64,000 bases of DNA from Thiotrichales bacterium 19S9-11 (GTDB lineage Bacteria > Pseudomonadota > Gammaproteobacteria > Francisellales > Francisellaceae), in the NCBI GenBank assembly GCA_021713395.1, contig JAKJJT010000002.1, positions 1 through 64,000 of the forward strand. The letters run 5' to 3'. Every line of letters starts with the position of its first letter. The stretch's first letter is position 1. The position numbers were made by a program, and so were the translations under genes. Below, one piece after another: positions 49,302 to 59,180 of the stretch. A model generated the notes under the pieces. The model ran no database searches and was not told the origin of the DNA. It was given only the letters and a program-made list of their open reading frames with translations.

Positions 49302-50321
49302 CTATTCAGGCATCCGAAGTTTTAAAGGCTGATCAGTACCTTTCTCATGACTAAAAGGAGTTATTGGGCCTAAGGGTTTGTTTATAGGGCCCTCATCTAC
49401 AGGCATTAGATTTGCTCGTATCTCAGCTTGGTTTCTAGTCATATTACCACATGGTGATACTGGAGATAATTCTGGTTTTTTCGCTATATGACCTGAAGTT
49501 ACTTGCTTCTTCTCTACTTTAGAAAAGTCAGAATCAACCTTCATATTTTTTAAATAATTAGTCCGTTCATCACTATTTAATTTGAAATGGTGAATAGATC
49601 CACTAATCACTCTAAAAACTAAATTTTCGTTATTTTTCTTCTGTGCAGCTAGTCTTTGATCAGGCGAATATTCTTTTTCATATTGCCATGCCGAAAAATA
49701 CCCATATTCCTTATCACTACCATCATAACGGCCACTTAAATATCCTGAAAGTGGTTTATCAGATGAAGGTAGTTGACTAGACATTCCAACGCCCTTTGTC
49801 TTAAGTTCAGTTTCTAACTCTTGAAAAAACTTAACATACTCTAAAGGTGGAATTCCCTCATATAAGTAAAAAGTAAACTGCATATCTAAGTTTCTTTGTG
49901 CTTGAAACTTATCTTCCTCTGTATAAGCTTTACTTTCGCTATCAACAACATCTTGCATGCCCTCTAAAATAGCCACTTTCATCTGAGTAATAGGGCTACT
50001 ACTTCTTTTTAGCTTATTAAGCACTATGGCATATGCTTTTTCTATATCTTCTCGATTGACACTAAGGTGAACTTTGTATCCTGTCGGTTGATTATCTGCT
50101 TGTAACGTTCTTACGTTCGATGAGTCTTCTGTTATATGGTGTCTGCTAGCAGAGTTAATATGAAAAAAATTATTTTTTCTTTCTGCAAATAAACCTGAAT
50201 CATTTAACCTTACAAATTTTCCGATTGGAGCTGATCTTAAATTAGAATACTGATCAAAATTACCTGTTTCTATTTTTTTAAGATCCTGATACAACCTAAG
50301 CTTATCGCGTATGCTTGGCAT
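49302..50321 (-). CDS. SpvC/OspF/HopAI1-family phosphothreonine lyase-like protein, candidate effector
   Basis: 339 residues; residues about 38-240 track Salmonella SpvC as I recall it. SGLFAE corresponds to SGFFAM, GYKVHLSV to GDKFHISV, and MKVAILE to WKVTDME. Then QRNLDMQFTFY corresponds to ARVSLGAQFTLY, and SDKPLSGYLSGR to the SpvC YLSYR block. The catalytic set is kept: Lys83, His85 (acid), Lys115 (base, exactly 30 residues after His as in SpvC), Arg143, Tyr152 and Arg198. The second phosphate Arg (SpvC R220) has no obvious equivalent. These enzymes beta-eliminate phosphate from pThr in the MAP-kinase TxY loop irreversibly. There is a 16-residue insert before Arg143 and an extra C-terminal tail of about 100 residues. 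GGGGGAA lies before the ATG. Confidence 0.75.
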   Translation of the reverse strand: MPSIRDKLRLYQDLKKIETGNFDQYSNLRSAPIGKFVRLNDSGLFAERKNNFFHINSASRHHITEDSSNVRTLQADNQPTGYKVHLSVNREDIEKAYAIVLNKLKRSSSPITQMKVAILEGMQDVVDSESKAYTEEDKFQAQRNLDMQFTFYLYEGIPPLEYVKFFQELETELKTKGVGMSSQLPSSDKPLSGYLSGRYDGSDKEYGYFSAWQYEKEYSPDQRLAAQKKNNENLVFRVISGSIHHFKLNSDERTNYLKNMKVDSDFSKVEKKQVTSGHIAKKPELSPVSPCGNMTRNQAEIRANLMPVDEGPINKPLGPITPFSHEKGTDQPLKLRMPE

Positions 50322-50517
50322 CCCAGTTCCCCCTTTGTTAGACCAAAATAGCAGATAATATAATAAACTATTACTTACCTAAATAAAATAGTGTTTGTTA
50401 TATTTTATGTATTTTAAAAAGATTCTTATTTTGATATTTAAATATTTTTATTTTAAATAAACAAAAAAAACATGTAACTAATGACTTCAAACGTATAAAC
50501 AAAAGTGGTTTTTGAAC

Positions 50518-50949
50518 TTACCAATACCCATTACGATCATATTCTTCACCATCAGAGTCTATAAATACTTCACCTGGCTGCCCTCCTCGATAAGGAGGTT
50601 CTTTACGAAATAAATTAGGGCTTTCCTTATTACCTGAGCTATCTTGAGAACTATTCAAAAACATAAGTGTTTTAGGGCGTGAATGCATATACTGCCCCCA
50701 ATTAAAAAAGATGGAGAGTATAGACCGATTAATTTGTGGTTCTTGAAGATGTTGTAATTCTTCCACTAATATACTTTCACCTCTGCCTTTCACTTCCTGA
50801 TAACGCATAACAAAATTTACAATAAACTTTGGTATTCTTTGATAGGTAAATTGATCAAAAAAGACTGATTGACCTGCTTTTATGTCTTTATTTTCATTTC
50901 GATGTAATAAATTTCTAATATGGCTATCATTAATATATTCTTTTGGCAT
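50518..50949 (-). CDS. small protein sharing a domain with the HAD-like effector
   Basis: 143 residues, soluble. Residues 5-84 (SHIRNLLHRNENK, AGQSVFFDQFTYQRIPKFIVNFVMRYQE, ILSIFFNW) align along their length with residues 212-282 of the HAD-like protein at 47944. The pattern is IRxLLxxxxNK, GxxVxxxxxxYQ(K/R)(V/I)P, FVxxYxxG, SxFF. The C-terminal part is charged and Gly/Asp-rich and looks disordered. No known family. GGGAG sits before the ATG. The domain appears to be a local effector module of this genome. The interval 50322-50517 is AT-rich with nothing visible. Confidence 0.6.
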   Translation of the reverse strand: MPKEYINDSHIRNLLHRNENKDIKAGQSVFFDQFTYQRIPKFIVNFVMRYQEVKGRGESILVEELQHLQEPQINRSILSIFFNWGQYMHSRPKTLMFLNSSQDSSGNKESPNLFRKEPPYRGGQPGEVFIDSDGEEYDRNGYW

Positions 50950-50974
50950 AATCCAAACACTCCCTTGAACAAAG

Positions 50975-52369
50975 TTACTTAATTGGTTGTAATAATTTAT
51001 CCTTTTGAGAAATAATACGATAAAGCTTATGAATCACAATAATCGAGATAAAGGCAACCAGTGCACCATATTGTTTTAAGAATTCACCAAGTGTGTAAGA
51101 TTCTGTCATATCATAACTTTGCCCCATAATGATAAATAAAATAAACACCATTGAGAAAATCGGTGCATAAGGGAACCATTTAGCTTTATAGACAAGTTTC
51201 GATGTATCTCCTTTAATATAACGCTTTCTAAAGCAATAATGACTTAAGGCAATGCCAAACCAAGCAATAAAGCCACAAAGAGACGATACATTGATAATAA
51301 TGGCAAAAAAGCGGCCATTACCTACAAATGAGGCTAAAAAAATACTAGAGCCAACTAAAGCGGTTGCTAAAAGCGCATAAATAGGTAAGCCATAGCTTGT
51401 GGTTTTTGCAAATATTTTTGATACTTGATTACTATTTCCCATATGCCATAAGATACGCGTTGAAGCATACATGCTTGCATTTGCTGCTGAAATAAGTGCA
51501 AGTAAAATAACTGCATTTAAAAAGTTAGTAGCAAAACCATAACCGAAATAAGCTTGAAAAACCAAGGTAAATGGGCTTGATTCAACACTATCTTGTTGAG
51601 CAAGTGCTGGATCATTAAAAGGAAGTAACAAGCTAATAAATAGCGTTGCTAAAACATAAAATAAAAATAAGCGCCAAAAGACTGACCGCACTGCTTTTGG
51701 AATGCTTTTTGTTGGATTTTTTGTTTCCCCTGCACTAATACCAATTAACTCTGAACCTTGAAATGAGAAACCAGCCACTAAAAAAACTGCCACAAAGCCT
51801 GCAAAGCCGTGATGAAATGGCCCATCATCAATGGTAAAATTAGATAAACCCATATCATCATGTTTAAAAATTAAAAAAGCACAAAGAATAATGAATAAAA
51901 CAATCACTGCAACTTTAACAAATGACATCCAATACTCTGTCTCACCATAAACTCGAACTGAAAACAGATTAATAACAAACACTAAAAAAAAGAAAATAAC
52001 TGACAGAAGCAACGTTGAGCTTTCTGGAAACCAGAATTTCATTATAATGACAGCAGCTGAAATCTCAGCTGCAATGGTAATTGCCCAGTTAAACCAATAA
52101 TTATAACTCATGGCAAGACCAAAAGATGGGTCAACATAAAGAGAAGAATACTCACAAAAAGAACCAGAGGTTGGACGATAGGTTGCCATTTCTCCTAGTG
52201 ATGTGACTAAAAAATAAACCATCACTGCAATTAAACCATAAGCTAAAATGGCACCACCTGGACCTGCAACATGAAGTGCATAACCACTGGCTAAGAAAAT
52301 GCCAGTTCCGATAGAACCGCCAAGTGCAATCATATTTAAATGTCGCGTTTTTAACCTTCGTTGCAACAT
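50975..52369 (-). CDS. lysP: APC-superfamily amino acid permease, LysP-like
   Basis: 464 residues with 12 predicted helices. The N-terminal LKTRHLNMIALGGSIGTGIFLASGYAL and AGPGGAILAYGLIAVMVYFLVTSLGEMATYRPTSGSF match the amino-acid-permease family. NYWFNWAITIAAE, VAGFSFQGSELIGISAGETKNP, VRSVFWRLFLFYVLA and SSPFTLVFQAYF are close to E. coli LysP. It imports basic or other amino acids by proton symport; the substrate is inferred from similarity. It lies between the effector run and aroB on the same strand. Confidence 0.8.
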   Translation of the reverse strand: MLQRRLKTRHLNMIALGGSIGTGIFLASGYALHVAGPGGAILAYGLIAVMVYFLVTSLGEMATYRPTSGSFCEYSSLYVDPSFGLAMSYNYWFNWAITIAAEISAAVIIMKFWFPESSTLLLSVIFFFLVFVINLFSVRVYGETEYWMSFVKVAVIVLFIILCAFLIFKHDDMGLSNFTIDDGPFHHGFAGFVAVFLVAGFSFQGSELIGISAGETKNPTKSIPKAVRSVFWRLFLFYVLATLFISLLLPFNDPALAQQDSVESSPFTLVFQAYFGYGFATNFLNAVILLALISAANASMYASTRILWHMGNSNQVSKIFAKTTSYGLPIYALLATALVGSSIFLASFVGNGRFFAIIINVSSLCGFIAWFGIALSHYCFRKRYIKGDTSKLVYKAKWFPYAPIFSMVFILFIIMGQSYDMTESYTLGEFLKQYGALVAFISIIVIHKLYRIISQKDKLLQPIK

Positions 52370-52424
52370 AAGCTCACTGTCCTCCTTAACAAATCACTTA
52401 ATCATTAACTACCATCAAAAATGG

Positions 52425-53510
52425 TTAAATCATCGCTTGATCAACTAGATCTTTATCTATATCACTTTTTAGTATCGCTTGGCCTATTTTCTCTAGTAAA
52501 ACAAAGCGTATTGATTGATTTTGATTCTTTTTATCTCTTAGCATGGCTTTAAATAGTATTTTTTTATCAATTGAATCAGGTAACCTAACAGGCAAATTAA
52601 AAGCACTAAGCAAATTAACTAAGCGCTCAAGCTCATAATTTTTTATATAACCTAATTCGATTGATAGCCTTAACGCAATGACCATACCACAGCTAACGGC
52701 TTCTCCATGTAACCATTGACCATAGCCTAGTGCATGTTCTATTGCATGCCCAAAGGTGTGGCCAAAATTAAGCTTTGCACGTTCAGAAGCAGTTTCTTTC
52801 TCATCAGCTTCTACAACCTGTGCTTTAATCTCACAACTTTTTTGGATTGCATAACGTAATGCTGACTTATCTTTTTTTAATAAATCATCTTGATGCTCTA
52901 ATAACCATTGATAAAAAGCTTTATCTTTAATTAAGCCATACTTTATAACTTCTGCCATACCTGCCGCATATTCTCGCTCTTTTAAGGTATCTAAAGTCTG
53001 TAACTCAGTAAAAACAGCCAATGGTTGATAAAAAGCACCAATCATATTTTTGCCTAATGAGTGATTAATTGCTGTCTTACCACCTACAGATGAGTCAACC
53101 TGAGCCAGCAAGGTTGTTGGTATTTGAACAAAAGCAATGCCACGCTGATAAGTTGCTGCAGCGAAACCAACAATATCACCAATCACCCCGCCACCTAAAG
53201 CAAATAAAAGAGAATAGCGGCTAAACTGGTGTTTTAGTAGCTCAGTATAGATCATATCTAACGTAGTACTATTTTTATATGCTTCACCATCTTCTAAGAT
53301 GATTAAATGAATATTATTAAAGCCAAGAAAAGCTAGCTTTTCTTGCCACTGGCTTAAATAGAATGATGCAACAGTCTTATTGGTAATAATCGCCACAGGT
53401 TCGCTCATATATTGAGCAAATAGTGTTTTATGTGCATTTAAATTAGAAAGTACATCATCAATAATGATTGGATAGGTTTTTTGACTTGTCTTAACAGTTA
53501 AGTCAATCAC
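52425..53510 (-). CDS. aroB: 3-dehydroquinate synthase
   Basis: 361 residues, usual length. The NAD-binding [17 protein letters not shown] and [22 protein letters not shown] are present, with zinc ligands in [26 protein letters not shown]. Second step of the shikimate pathway, from DAHP to dehydroquinate. Overlaps aroK by 4 bp, forming the standard aroK-aroB pair downstream of pilQ. Confidence 0.96.
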   Translation of the reverse strand: MIDLTVKTSQKTYPIIIDDVLSNLNAHKTLFAQYMSEPVAIITNKTVASFYLSQWQEKLAFLGFNNIHLIILEDGEAYKNSTTLDMIYTELLKHQFSRYSLLFALGGGVIGDIVGFAAATYQRGIAFVQIPTTLLAQVDSSVGGKTAINHSLGKNMIGAFYQPLAVFTELQTLDTLKEREYAAGMAEVIKYGLIKDKAFYQWLLEHQDDLLKKDKSALRYAIQKSCEIKAQVVEADEKETASERAKLNFGHTFGHAIEHALGYGQWLHGEAVSCGMVIALRLSIELGYIKNYELERLVNLLSAFNLPVRLPDSIDKKILFKAMLRDKKNQNQSIRFVLLEKIGQAILKSDIDKDLVDQAMI

Positions 53511-54034
53511 AAAGTCTCTTCCATTAAAGCCTTTGTAATTTTATAGACAACACTACGAACCGTTGTACTTGTTGTTTCAACAATGTAGTCTGCAACTTCT
53601 CCATATAGCGACTCACGTGTTTCCATCAGTTCTTTTAACTTAGATTCTTTATCATCACAACCTTTTAGTAATGGACGTCTTTTATCTCTTGATGTTCGCT
53701 CCATTTGTTGTTCGATACTTGCTTGCAAATAAACAACTGTCCCTCTAGAAGATAAAAGAGATCTGTTTTCAGGCATCAATATAGCACCGCCACCGGTTGC
53801 AATGACAACACCTTGTTTGTCACATAATTCTTCTAAAACTTGACGCTCACGCTGGCGAAAACCGTCCTCTCCCTCAATATCAAATATCCAATCGATATCA
53901 ACACCACAACGGGTCTCAATCTCTCGATCTGAATCATAAAAGTTTAATTTTAGCTCGCTTGCTAATTGGCGACCAATTGTACTTTTTCCAGCACCCATTG
54001 GCCCGACAAGAAAGATGTTTTGTAATCTTTTCAT
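53507..54034 (-). CDS. aroK: shikimate kinase
   Basis: 175 residues. P-loop [41 protein letters not shown] (shikimate-binding Asp and Arg), [10 protein letters not shown], and the LID arginine region RDKRRPLL. Phosphorylates shikimate in the chorismate pathway. Coupled to aroB by a 4-bp overlap and separated from pilQ by 122 bp, so it may have its own promoter. Confidence 0.96.
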   Translation of the reverse strand: MKRLQNIFLVGPMGAGKSTIGRQLASELKLNFYDSDREIETRCGVDIDWIFDIEGEDGFRQRERQVLEELCDKQGVVIATGGGAILMPENRSLLSSRGTVVYLQASIEQQMERTSRDKRRPLLKGCDDKESKLKELMETRESLYGEVADYIVETTSTTVRSVVYKITKALMEETL

Positions 54035-54156
54035 AACACTCTTATATATATTATTTTAGTTAAACAAATAGCCTCGTTTGATTTTATCTTTGACTGTGTA
54101 AAAATACACAAATTTGCTCGAGATAGCAAGCTTTTGTTTTGATCAACGCTGAAAGA

Positions 54157-55899
54157 TTATCGAACGATCTTTGGTGTTAAAAAGATTAATAATTCACGAT
54201 TAACGACTTTGTCCATTCTACTTTTAAATAACCAGCCAAGTAGTGGAATATCACCAAGCAGAGGCACTTTAGATTCTTTACGAATAATATCCTTTTCATA
54301 AATTCCACCTAAAACAATAGTTTCTTCATTTTTCATCAGTAACCTTGTTTTAATCTCTCGTTTATTGATAACAGGAACATCTCCTGCGACAACATCTGTC
54401 TCTGATTTTTGATCTTTTTTAACGATGATATCCATAACTAAATAATCATTGGGCGCAATTTGAGGTGTAACCCGTAACTCTAATACCGCCTCTTTAAATG
54501 TTAATGCGGCAGCACCAGATGATGTAGACTCTAAGTAAGGTACTTCTTGGCCTTGTGTGATATAAGCTTCCTCATTATCAGATACGATTAGATGTGGATT
54601 TGAAACTTGTTTTGCTTCGCCTTCACTTTCTAATGCCAGTAATTCTAAATCAAGTGAAATACTGCCTGGTAAGCGTGCAAAACTTAAATCAAGCACACTT
54701 GAACCTGCCGCTGCAGGCACTGTTGGTGTGATATAAGCTGGGTTTGCTGTACCTGATATAGTACCGCCTCGACCATTAATATTAATATTGGCACTCCCTG
54801 AATAGTTAATGCCTAATTCATCAAGCATATCTTTGGAAATCTGAACGATTCTTGCTTCAATAACCACTTGCCTGGTTGGTACGTCTAACTTCGCAATTAA
54901 TAAAGCAATTTTATCGATATGAGACTGAATATCTTCAACAATTAAAGTATTTGTTCTTGGGTCAACACTCATCTTACCACGTATGCTAACAATATCTTTA
55001 CCTTCAGAATTTAAAACCTCATAAAGCTCTTTTACATCTGCATAATTAAGATGAAAAAATTCTGTTTTTAAGGTTTCTGTTGCCTCTGTTGCATTTAATG
55101 CTTTCAGTGCTTCTGCTTCTTGTACAGCAATCACCTGAGCTGGGGCAATATAAAGTGTATTACCTATTTTGCGCTTACCTAAGTTTTTTGCAATTAGAAT
55201 AATATCTAATACTTCTTGCCATGGCACGCTTTCTAGCTGCAAACTAATGCTACCTGAGACATCATCACTTGTAACTAAATTAAAGCTTGCAAAATCAGCT
55301 AAAACTTGTAGTGCTGCTCTTATATTAATATCTTGTAAATTTAAGGAAATTTGTTCGTTATGGGAAAATAGTAAATTATTTTCAGCTAGCTCTGTTGAGT
55401 CTAATGGACTTAAATAAACCCTTAATGTCTGATCCTCAATTTGTCTTGTTGCTTTTACAACTTGCTTTAAGTGCAAAATAAACTCTGTCTTATTTGCTGT
55501 GACCTTACCTTCAATATTACTAACCAAATCATTGGTATCTGTAATATTCATTAAGTACTGCCATTTTTTGTTCAGTGTTGTGTTATCAACCATTACAATT
55601 AATTTATTATTTAATTGTTTTAATAAAACATCACCGTATTGTTTCGGTAATTTAATCGCTAACTCAGCTGACTCTAATCCAACCGGCTTAAATGTAAACT
55701 CATTAATTTCATTTTCTGGCGGCACTTGATTAAGATTCTTTTCAATTTCCAATGAGTTACTTTTTAACTCAGTTTGGCCTGCTTTAGGATGCTCATCTGC
55801 AAATGATGGGGAAGAAAGCCCAAATACAATCATACAAAAGCCTATCCATATAAGTAAGCTTTTACTTTTAGTGATTGTAACTAAACATTTGCTGATCAT
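54157..55899 (-). CDS. pilQ: type IV pilus secretin
   Basis: 580 residues with a signal peptide (LLIWIGFCMIVFGLSSPSFA). One N-terminal AMIN-type region (about 75-175) is followed by the STN/N0 domain (ISLNLQDINIRAALQVLADFASFNLVTS). Then come an N1-type domain and the secretin core from about VDPRTNTLIVEDIQ to VPLLGDIPLLGWLFK and LLIFLTPKIVR. Forms the outer-membrane pore for type IV pili or competence. Last gene of pilMNOPQ; at 580 residues it is shorter than PilQ forms with several AMIN domains. Confidence 0.95.
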   Translation of the reverse strand: MISKCLVTITKSKSLLIWIGFCMIVFGLSSPSFADEHPKAGQTELKSNSLEIEKNLNQVPPENEINEFTFKPVGLESAELAIKLPKQYGDVLLKQLNNKLIVMVDNTTLNKKWQYLMNITDTNDLVSNIEGKVTANKTEFILHLKQVVKATRQIEDQTLRVYLSPLDSTELAENNLLFSHNEQISLNLQDINIRAALQVLADFASFNLVTSDDVSGSISLQLESVPWQEVLDIILIAKNLGKRKIGNTLYIAPAQVIAVQEAEALKALNATEATETLKTEFFHLNYADVKELYEVLNSEGKDIVSIRGKMSVDPRTNTLIVEDIQSHIDKIALLIAKLDVPTRQVVIEARIVQISKDMLDELGINYSGSANININGRGGTISGTANPAYITPTVPAAAGSSVLDLSFARLPGSISLDLELLALESEGEAKQVSNPHLIVSDNEEAYITQGQEVPYLESTSSGAAALTFKEAVLELRVTPQIAPNDYLVMDIIVKKDQKSETDVVAGDVPVINKREIKTRLLMKNEETIVLGGIYEKDIIRKESKVPLLGDIPLLGWLFKSRMDKVVNRELLIFLTPKIVR

Positions 55900-55924
55900 T
55901 CATTTATCTCCCAACACCCTCAAC

Positions 55925-56446
55925 CTAAAGCTTAAGATCAATTTGTCTTTCTTTCCACTTTCCCTGGGCTGTTTTTATTTGTTCTGTAATATTGATCTTT
56001 TTTGCAGTAATATTTTTTACTTGTCCAAATTGATTACCAATAAAGTCGCCATCAGTTACTTTATAAACACGCTTTGTATCTGTAATCTCAATTAAAGCCC
56101 AACGCTTTTTACCCTGATTAATCACACCAACTAACTTTAATCGCTCTAATGCATGTTTCTCCAGCGGTGTTCTAATACGTTTAGTGTCATAACCGTCTGG
56201 ACTCTGTAAATTAGCTGATAAAATTGGCACACTAAATGGATCTTTATTTGCTTTTTTAAATGCAAATGTTTTAAATGTAATAATTTCAGGTAATGGCTTA
56301 ACTTTTAAGTGTGATGATTTAACCTGTTGGTTATCTATCCATTGATCGACTGCTTGTTGATGATCTTCACAAGCAACCAAAAACATGCTAATTATCAGCA
56401 TATAAATAAAACTTAGGGCGCATTTAATCGGTCTAATCCGTTTCAT
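55925..56446 (-). CDS. pilP: type IV pilus lipoprotein
   Basis: 173 residues with a lipobox (ISMFLVAC, Cys about 26). The C-terminal beta-domain (LERLKLVGVINQGKKRWALIEITDTKRVYKVTDGDFIGNQFGQVKNI) is the HR domain that links PilN/PilO to PilQ. Its start overlaps pilO by 14 bp; 25 bp separate it from pilQ. Confidence 0.92.
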   Translation of the reverse strand: MKRIRPIKCALSFIYMLIISMFLVACEDHQQAVDQWIDNQQVKSSHLKVKPLPEIITFKTFAFKKANKDPFSVPILSANLQSPDGYDTKRIRTPLEKHALERLKLVGVINQGKKRWALIEITDTKRVYKVTDGDFIGNQFGQVKNITAKKINITEQIKTAQGKWKERQIDLKL

Positions 56447-57050
56447 TTTTGCGCTCCCTAATACTTGCTTTACTTTGATCTAAATTGTGATAAGTCATTG
56501 CATTAAGGGTTAAAATTAAGGATTTTCGTTGTTCTGCCTGTTTTAGAGTAAAGCTATCAACTGTTACCACTCTAGGCATTGAAACCAAACCACTAATAAA
56601 ACGTCCAACTTGGTTATAAGTACCTTCAACTACTATCTCAATCGGTAACTCACTGTAGTTTTTCTGACTTCTGCTATCTAAAGGGCGAATTAGATGAAAT
56701 TTCAAACCTGATGTTAAAGCTATGTCTGTTATCTGATCAATTAGTGATGAAACATTTTCCTTCTGAGGCAACTCATCCATTAACTGGTTATATTCAATAT
56801 TTAATGTATCTATCTGAGACTGATACTGACTACGTTTAGCTAAATGGTTTATTTTGGTTTTTAGCTGTGCTTGATAACTTGCTTGTTTCTGCGATTGTAC
56901 ATCTAAAAGTGTTAATTTTTCCTGAATAAAAAGCCAATAACCAACCAGGAAGCTTAAGATAAAAATAATGCTCAAGGCAATCTGCTTGATTGATCTAGGT
57001 AGATTAACCAAGTCTTCAAATTGGATCTGTAGTGACATTATTTTACTCAT
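56433..57050 (-). CDS. pilO: type IV pilus inner-membrane assembly protein
   Basis: About 205 residues: one transmembrane helix (IALSIIFILSFLVGYWLFI), a coiled coil, then the ferredoxin-like periplasmic domain (LKFHLIRPLDSRSQKNYSELPIEIVVEGTYNQVGRFISGL). A longer frame begins at 57095, overlapping pilN. ATG 57050 is chosen because AGGAG lies 10 nt before it, right after the pilN stop. Pairs with PilN in the alignment complex. Confidence 0.92.
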   Translation of the reverse strand: MSKIMSLQIQFEDLVNLPRSIKQIALSIIFILSFLVGYWLFIQEKLTLLDVQSQKQASYQAQLKTKINHLAKRSQYQSQIDTLNIEYNQLMDELPQKENVSSLIDQITDIALTSGLKFHLIRPLDSRSQKNYSELPIEIVVEGTYNQVGRFISGLVSMPRVVTVDSFTLKQAEQRKSLILTLNAMTYHNLDQSKASIRERKNETD

Positions 57051-57063
57051 CAATACATAGCTC

Positions 57064-57639
57064 CTAGTTAATATCTTGAGTATTAAACACATCAACTGTC
57101 ATACTAAACAAACGATTTGAAGATTCTGACGTATAACTTTCTTGTTGATTGACAATTTCATAAAGTGTTGGGTTATTCATCCATTGTGATTGCTCTACTC
57201 TACGCATTAATTCTGCAATTGAATTATTAGTATCAGTAACACCAACTAAACGTAGGGTTCGTCCATCTTTATTGATTTCAGTTAAGTAAACACCATCTGG
57301 TAATAGTTTTGGAATTTCATCAATTAGATGAACCATGACTGAACGCGAATTTTTCAACGCATTAATCATAATTGTTTGTTCTAATAGCTGATCTCTTTTT
57401 TCTTTTACTCGATCTGTCGTTTTGGCCATCGCACTATAATAAATTAGCTTTTCTTTAAGATAGCGACTCGTTTTAAGCTTATTATCAAGAGAAATATCAA
57501 CAACTTTTGATATTAGAAATGCACTGATCAAACCTAAAGAAACAACCAATATCATCGATATAATCAAATGTTTCTTACGCTTTTGATATAGACGCTGCCG
57601 CCAAGGCATTAAATTAATCGTAAAGTTAATCATTATCAT
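57064..57639 (-). CDS. pilN: type IV pilus inner-membrane assembly protein
   Basis: 191 residues. The cytoplasmic N-terminal INLMPWRQR is the conserved PilM-binding INLLPWR motif. One transmembrane helix follows (LIISMILVVSLGLISAFLI), then a coiled coil and a periplasmic domain. Overlaps pilM by 4 bp. Confidence 0.94.
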   Translation of the reverse strand: MIMINFTINLMPWRQRLYQKRKKHLIISMILVVSLGLISAFLISKVVDISLDNKLKTSRYLKEKLIYYSAMAKTTDRVKEKRDQLLEQTIMINALKNSRSVMVHLIDEIPKLLPDGVYLTEINKDGRTLRLVGVTDTNNSIAELMRRVEQSQWMNNPTLYEIVNQQESYTSESSNRLFSMTVDVFNTQDIN

Positions 57640-58634
57640 TCCTTACGAAGCACAAGCCCCAGTGGTATTAAATATTGATATGGATTGGTAATTTTCATTC
57701 CCTTTTCTAGTTGAATATTTAAATACTTAAAAGGATTGAATAGCTTCAAATTATCATTTAAATGCTCATTTAATGATTTTTTTAACTCATTTAAACCATC
57801 AACTTCACCACAAAGTAAAATCTGTCGTTTTTCTGTATTTTTCAAAAAGCCTTGAGATGCATTACCAATCACTCGTTGTAACCAAGGTATTAAGGCTTCA
57901 ATATCAAATGATTGATATTTTAAACGTTCACAAAAACTGGGTATTTGGTTGTGAGACAGTAGCGTAATAATTGCCTCTTCATAATTAATTTCAACAACAA
58001 ACGTTGCTATATCATCTTTGCTTTGCCAAATACTCTGATCTAATAACCGATACAATGCATAGTGGTAAATATCAACTGTATTTAACTCAAGATCTGCCAT
58101 TTGTAGTAAGTTTTTATACTGATTAACTAATTCTTTTTGTGAGGCAACCAGCAATAGTTCTTTTGACCCAGATAAGCTTATGCTATCAACCAGCTGATAA
58201 TCATAGTAAATTTGATCCAATTGATAAGGAAAATACTGTTCAATTGTTTTTATGACATGCGACTCAATCAACTGCTCATCCAATTTTTGATCTATTGGGA
58301 TAAGATGACTCATTGAACAGTTTACATCTAATGCGATTGAGATTGCCTGAGGCTTATAATGCAACTGAAGCATTAAATTAGTTAATTGTGATGACAAATA
58401 ATCAATATTATAAAAACGATCTCCATTAAAAGCAGGCTGTGATAAGTTTATCGATACTGCATCAACTAACTTATAAGACCCATTTGATTTTAATTTAACC
58501 GTAACTAGCCTAAGTGCATTATTTGTTAATTGCAATGCGCTTTGAAATCGAGACTGATTAAAACTAAAAGATCTTGATATTCTCGAAGTAAAATCTTTAG
58601 CTTTTTTATTTGTATTTATTAGCCAATTCATCAC
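57636..58634 (-). CDS. pilM: type IV pilus actin-like assembly protein
   Basis: 332 residues, the FtsA-like cytoplasmic member of the complex, with AISIALDVNCSMSH, VIKTIEQYFPYQLDQIYYDY and LLVASQKELVNQY. The canonical ATP-binding segments are divergent: the usual VGIDIGSSSVK is replaced by FQSALQLTNNALRLV. First gene of pilMNOPQ. A divergent penicillin-binding protein gene (mrcA), the usual neighbour, is absent; a repeat array follows instead. Confidence 0.88.
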   Translation of the reverse strand: MMNWLINTNKKAKDFTSRISRSFSFNQSRFQSALQLTNNALRLVTVKLKSNGSYKLVDAVSINLSQPAFNGDRFYNIDYLSSQLTNLMLQLHYKPQAISIALDVNCSMSHLIPIDQKLDEQLIESHVIKTIEQYFPYQLDQIYYDYQLVDSISLSGSKELLLVASQKELVNQYKNLLQMADLELNTVDIYHYALYRLLDQSIWQSKDDIATFVVEINYEEAIITLLSHNQIPSFCERLKYQSFDIEALIPWLQRVIGNASQGFLKNTEKRQILLCGEVDGLNELKKSLNEHLNDNLKLFNPFKYLNIQLEKGMKITNPYQYLIPLGLVLRKE

Positions 58635-58863
58635 ACTATATTCTTAATATATTTATATTAAAATCATAGTAGATAAATCTATGATTTACAAATAATACAC
58701 ACGAATATTTCTGATGATTTTTTATATTATATTTCTTTCATTTATTACAATACAAAAATGCCTTTAAATCTGTTTAAATTTTCACCCTAAAATATATAAT
58801 AAGCTACCTCAAGCTTCCAAAGCGGAATATATCCCCAGAACATTCCTAACTTAGGGTAAACAA

Positions 58864-59180
58864 CACTATATTCCGAGACGCGATAATATTCTGCAACCTA
58901 ACCTAAGAGATCTACACTATATTCCGAGGCGCGATAATATTCTGCAACCTAACCTAAGAGATCTACACTATATTCCGAGACGCGATAATATTCTGCAACC
59001 TAACCTAAGAGATCTACACTATATTCCGAGACGCGATAATATTCTGCAACCTAACCTGAGAGATCTACACTATATTCCGAGACGCGATAATATTCTGCAA
59101 CCTAACCTGAGAGATCTACACTATATTCCGAGACGCGATAATATTCTGCAACCTAACCTGAGAGATCTACACTATATTCC
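58864..59180. repeat. 51-bp tandem array derived from a REP half-site
   Basis: Unit starts at 58864, 58915, 58966, 59017, 59068, 59119 and a partial seventh at 59170 have an exact 51-bp period. Each full unit contains CACTATATTCCGAGACGCGATAA, whose GAGACGCGATAA is one arm of the local REP hairpin, followed by TATTCTGCAACCTAACCT. The last unit runs into a complete REP at 59181. Copies differ by single bases (GAGGCG in the second copy; CCTAAG changes to CCTGAG in the right-hand units). No gene in 58635-59180; the left part is plain AT-rich sequence. Confidence 0.9.

Noticed and set aside
58864-59180. The regular 51-bp array as a possible CRISPR
   Set aside because: There are no unique spacers: the whole 51-bp unit repeats with only point differences, and no cas genes are near.
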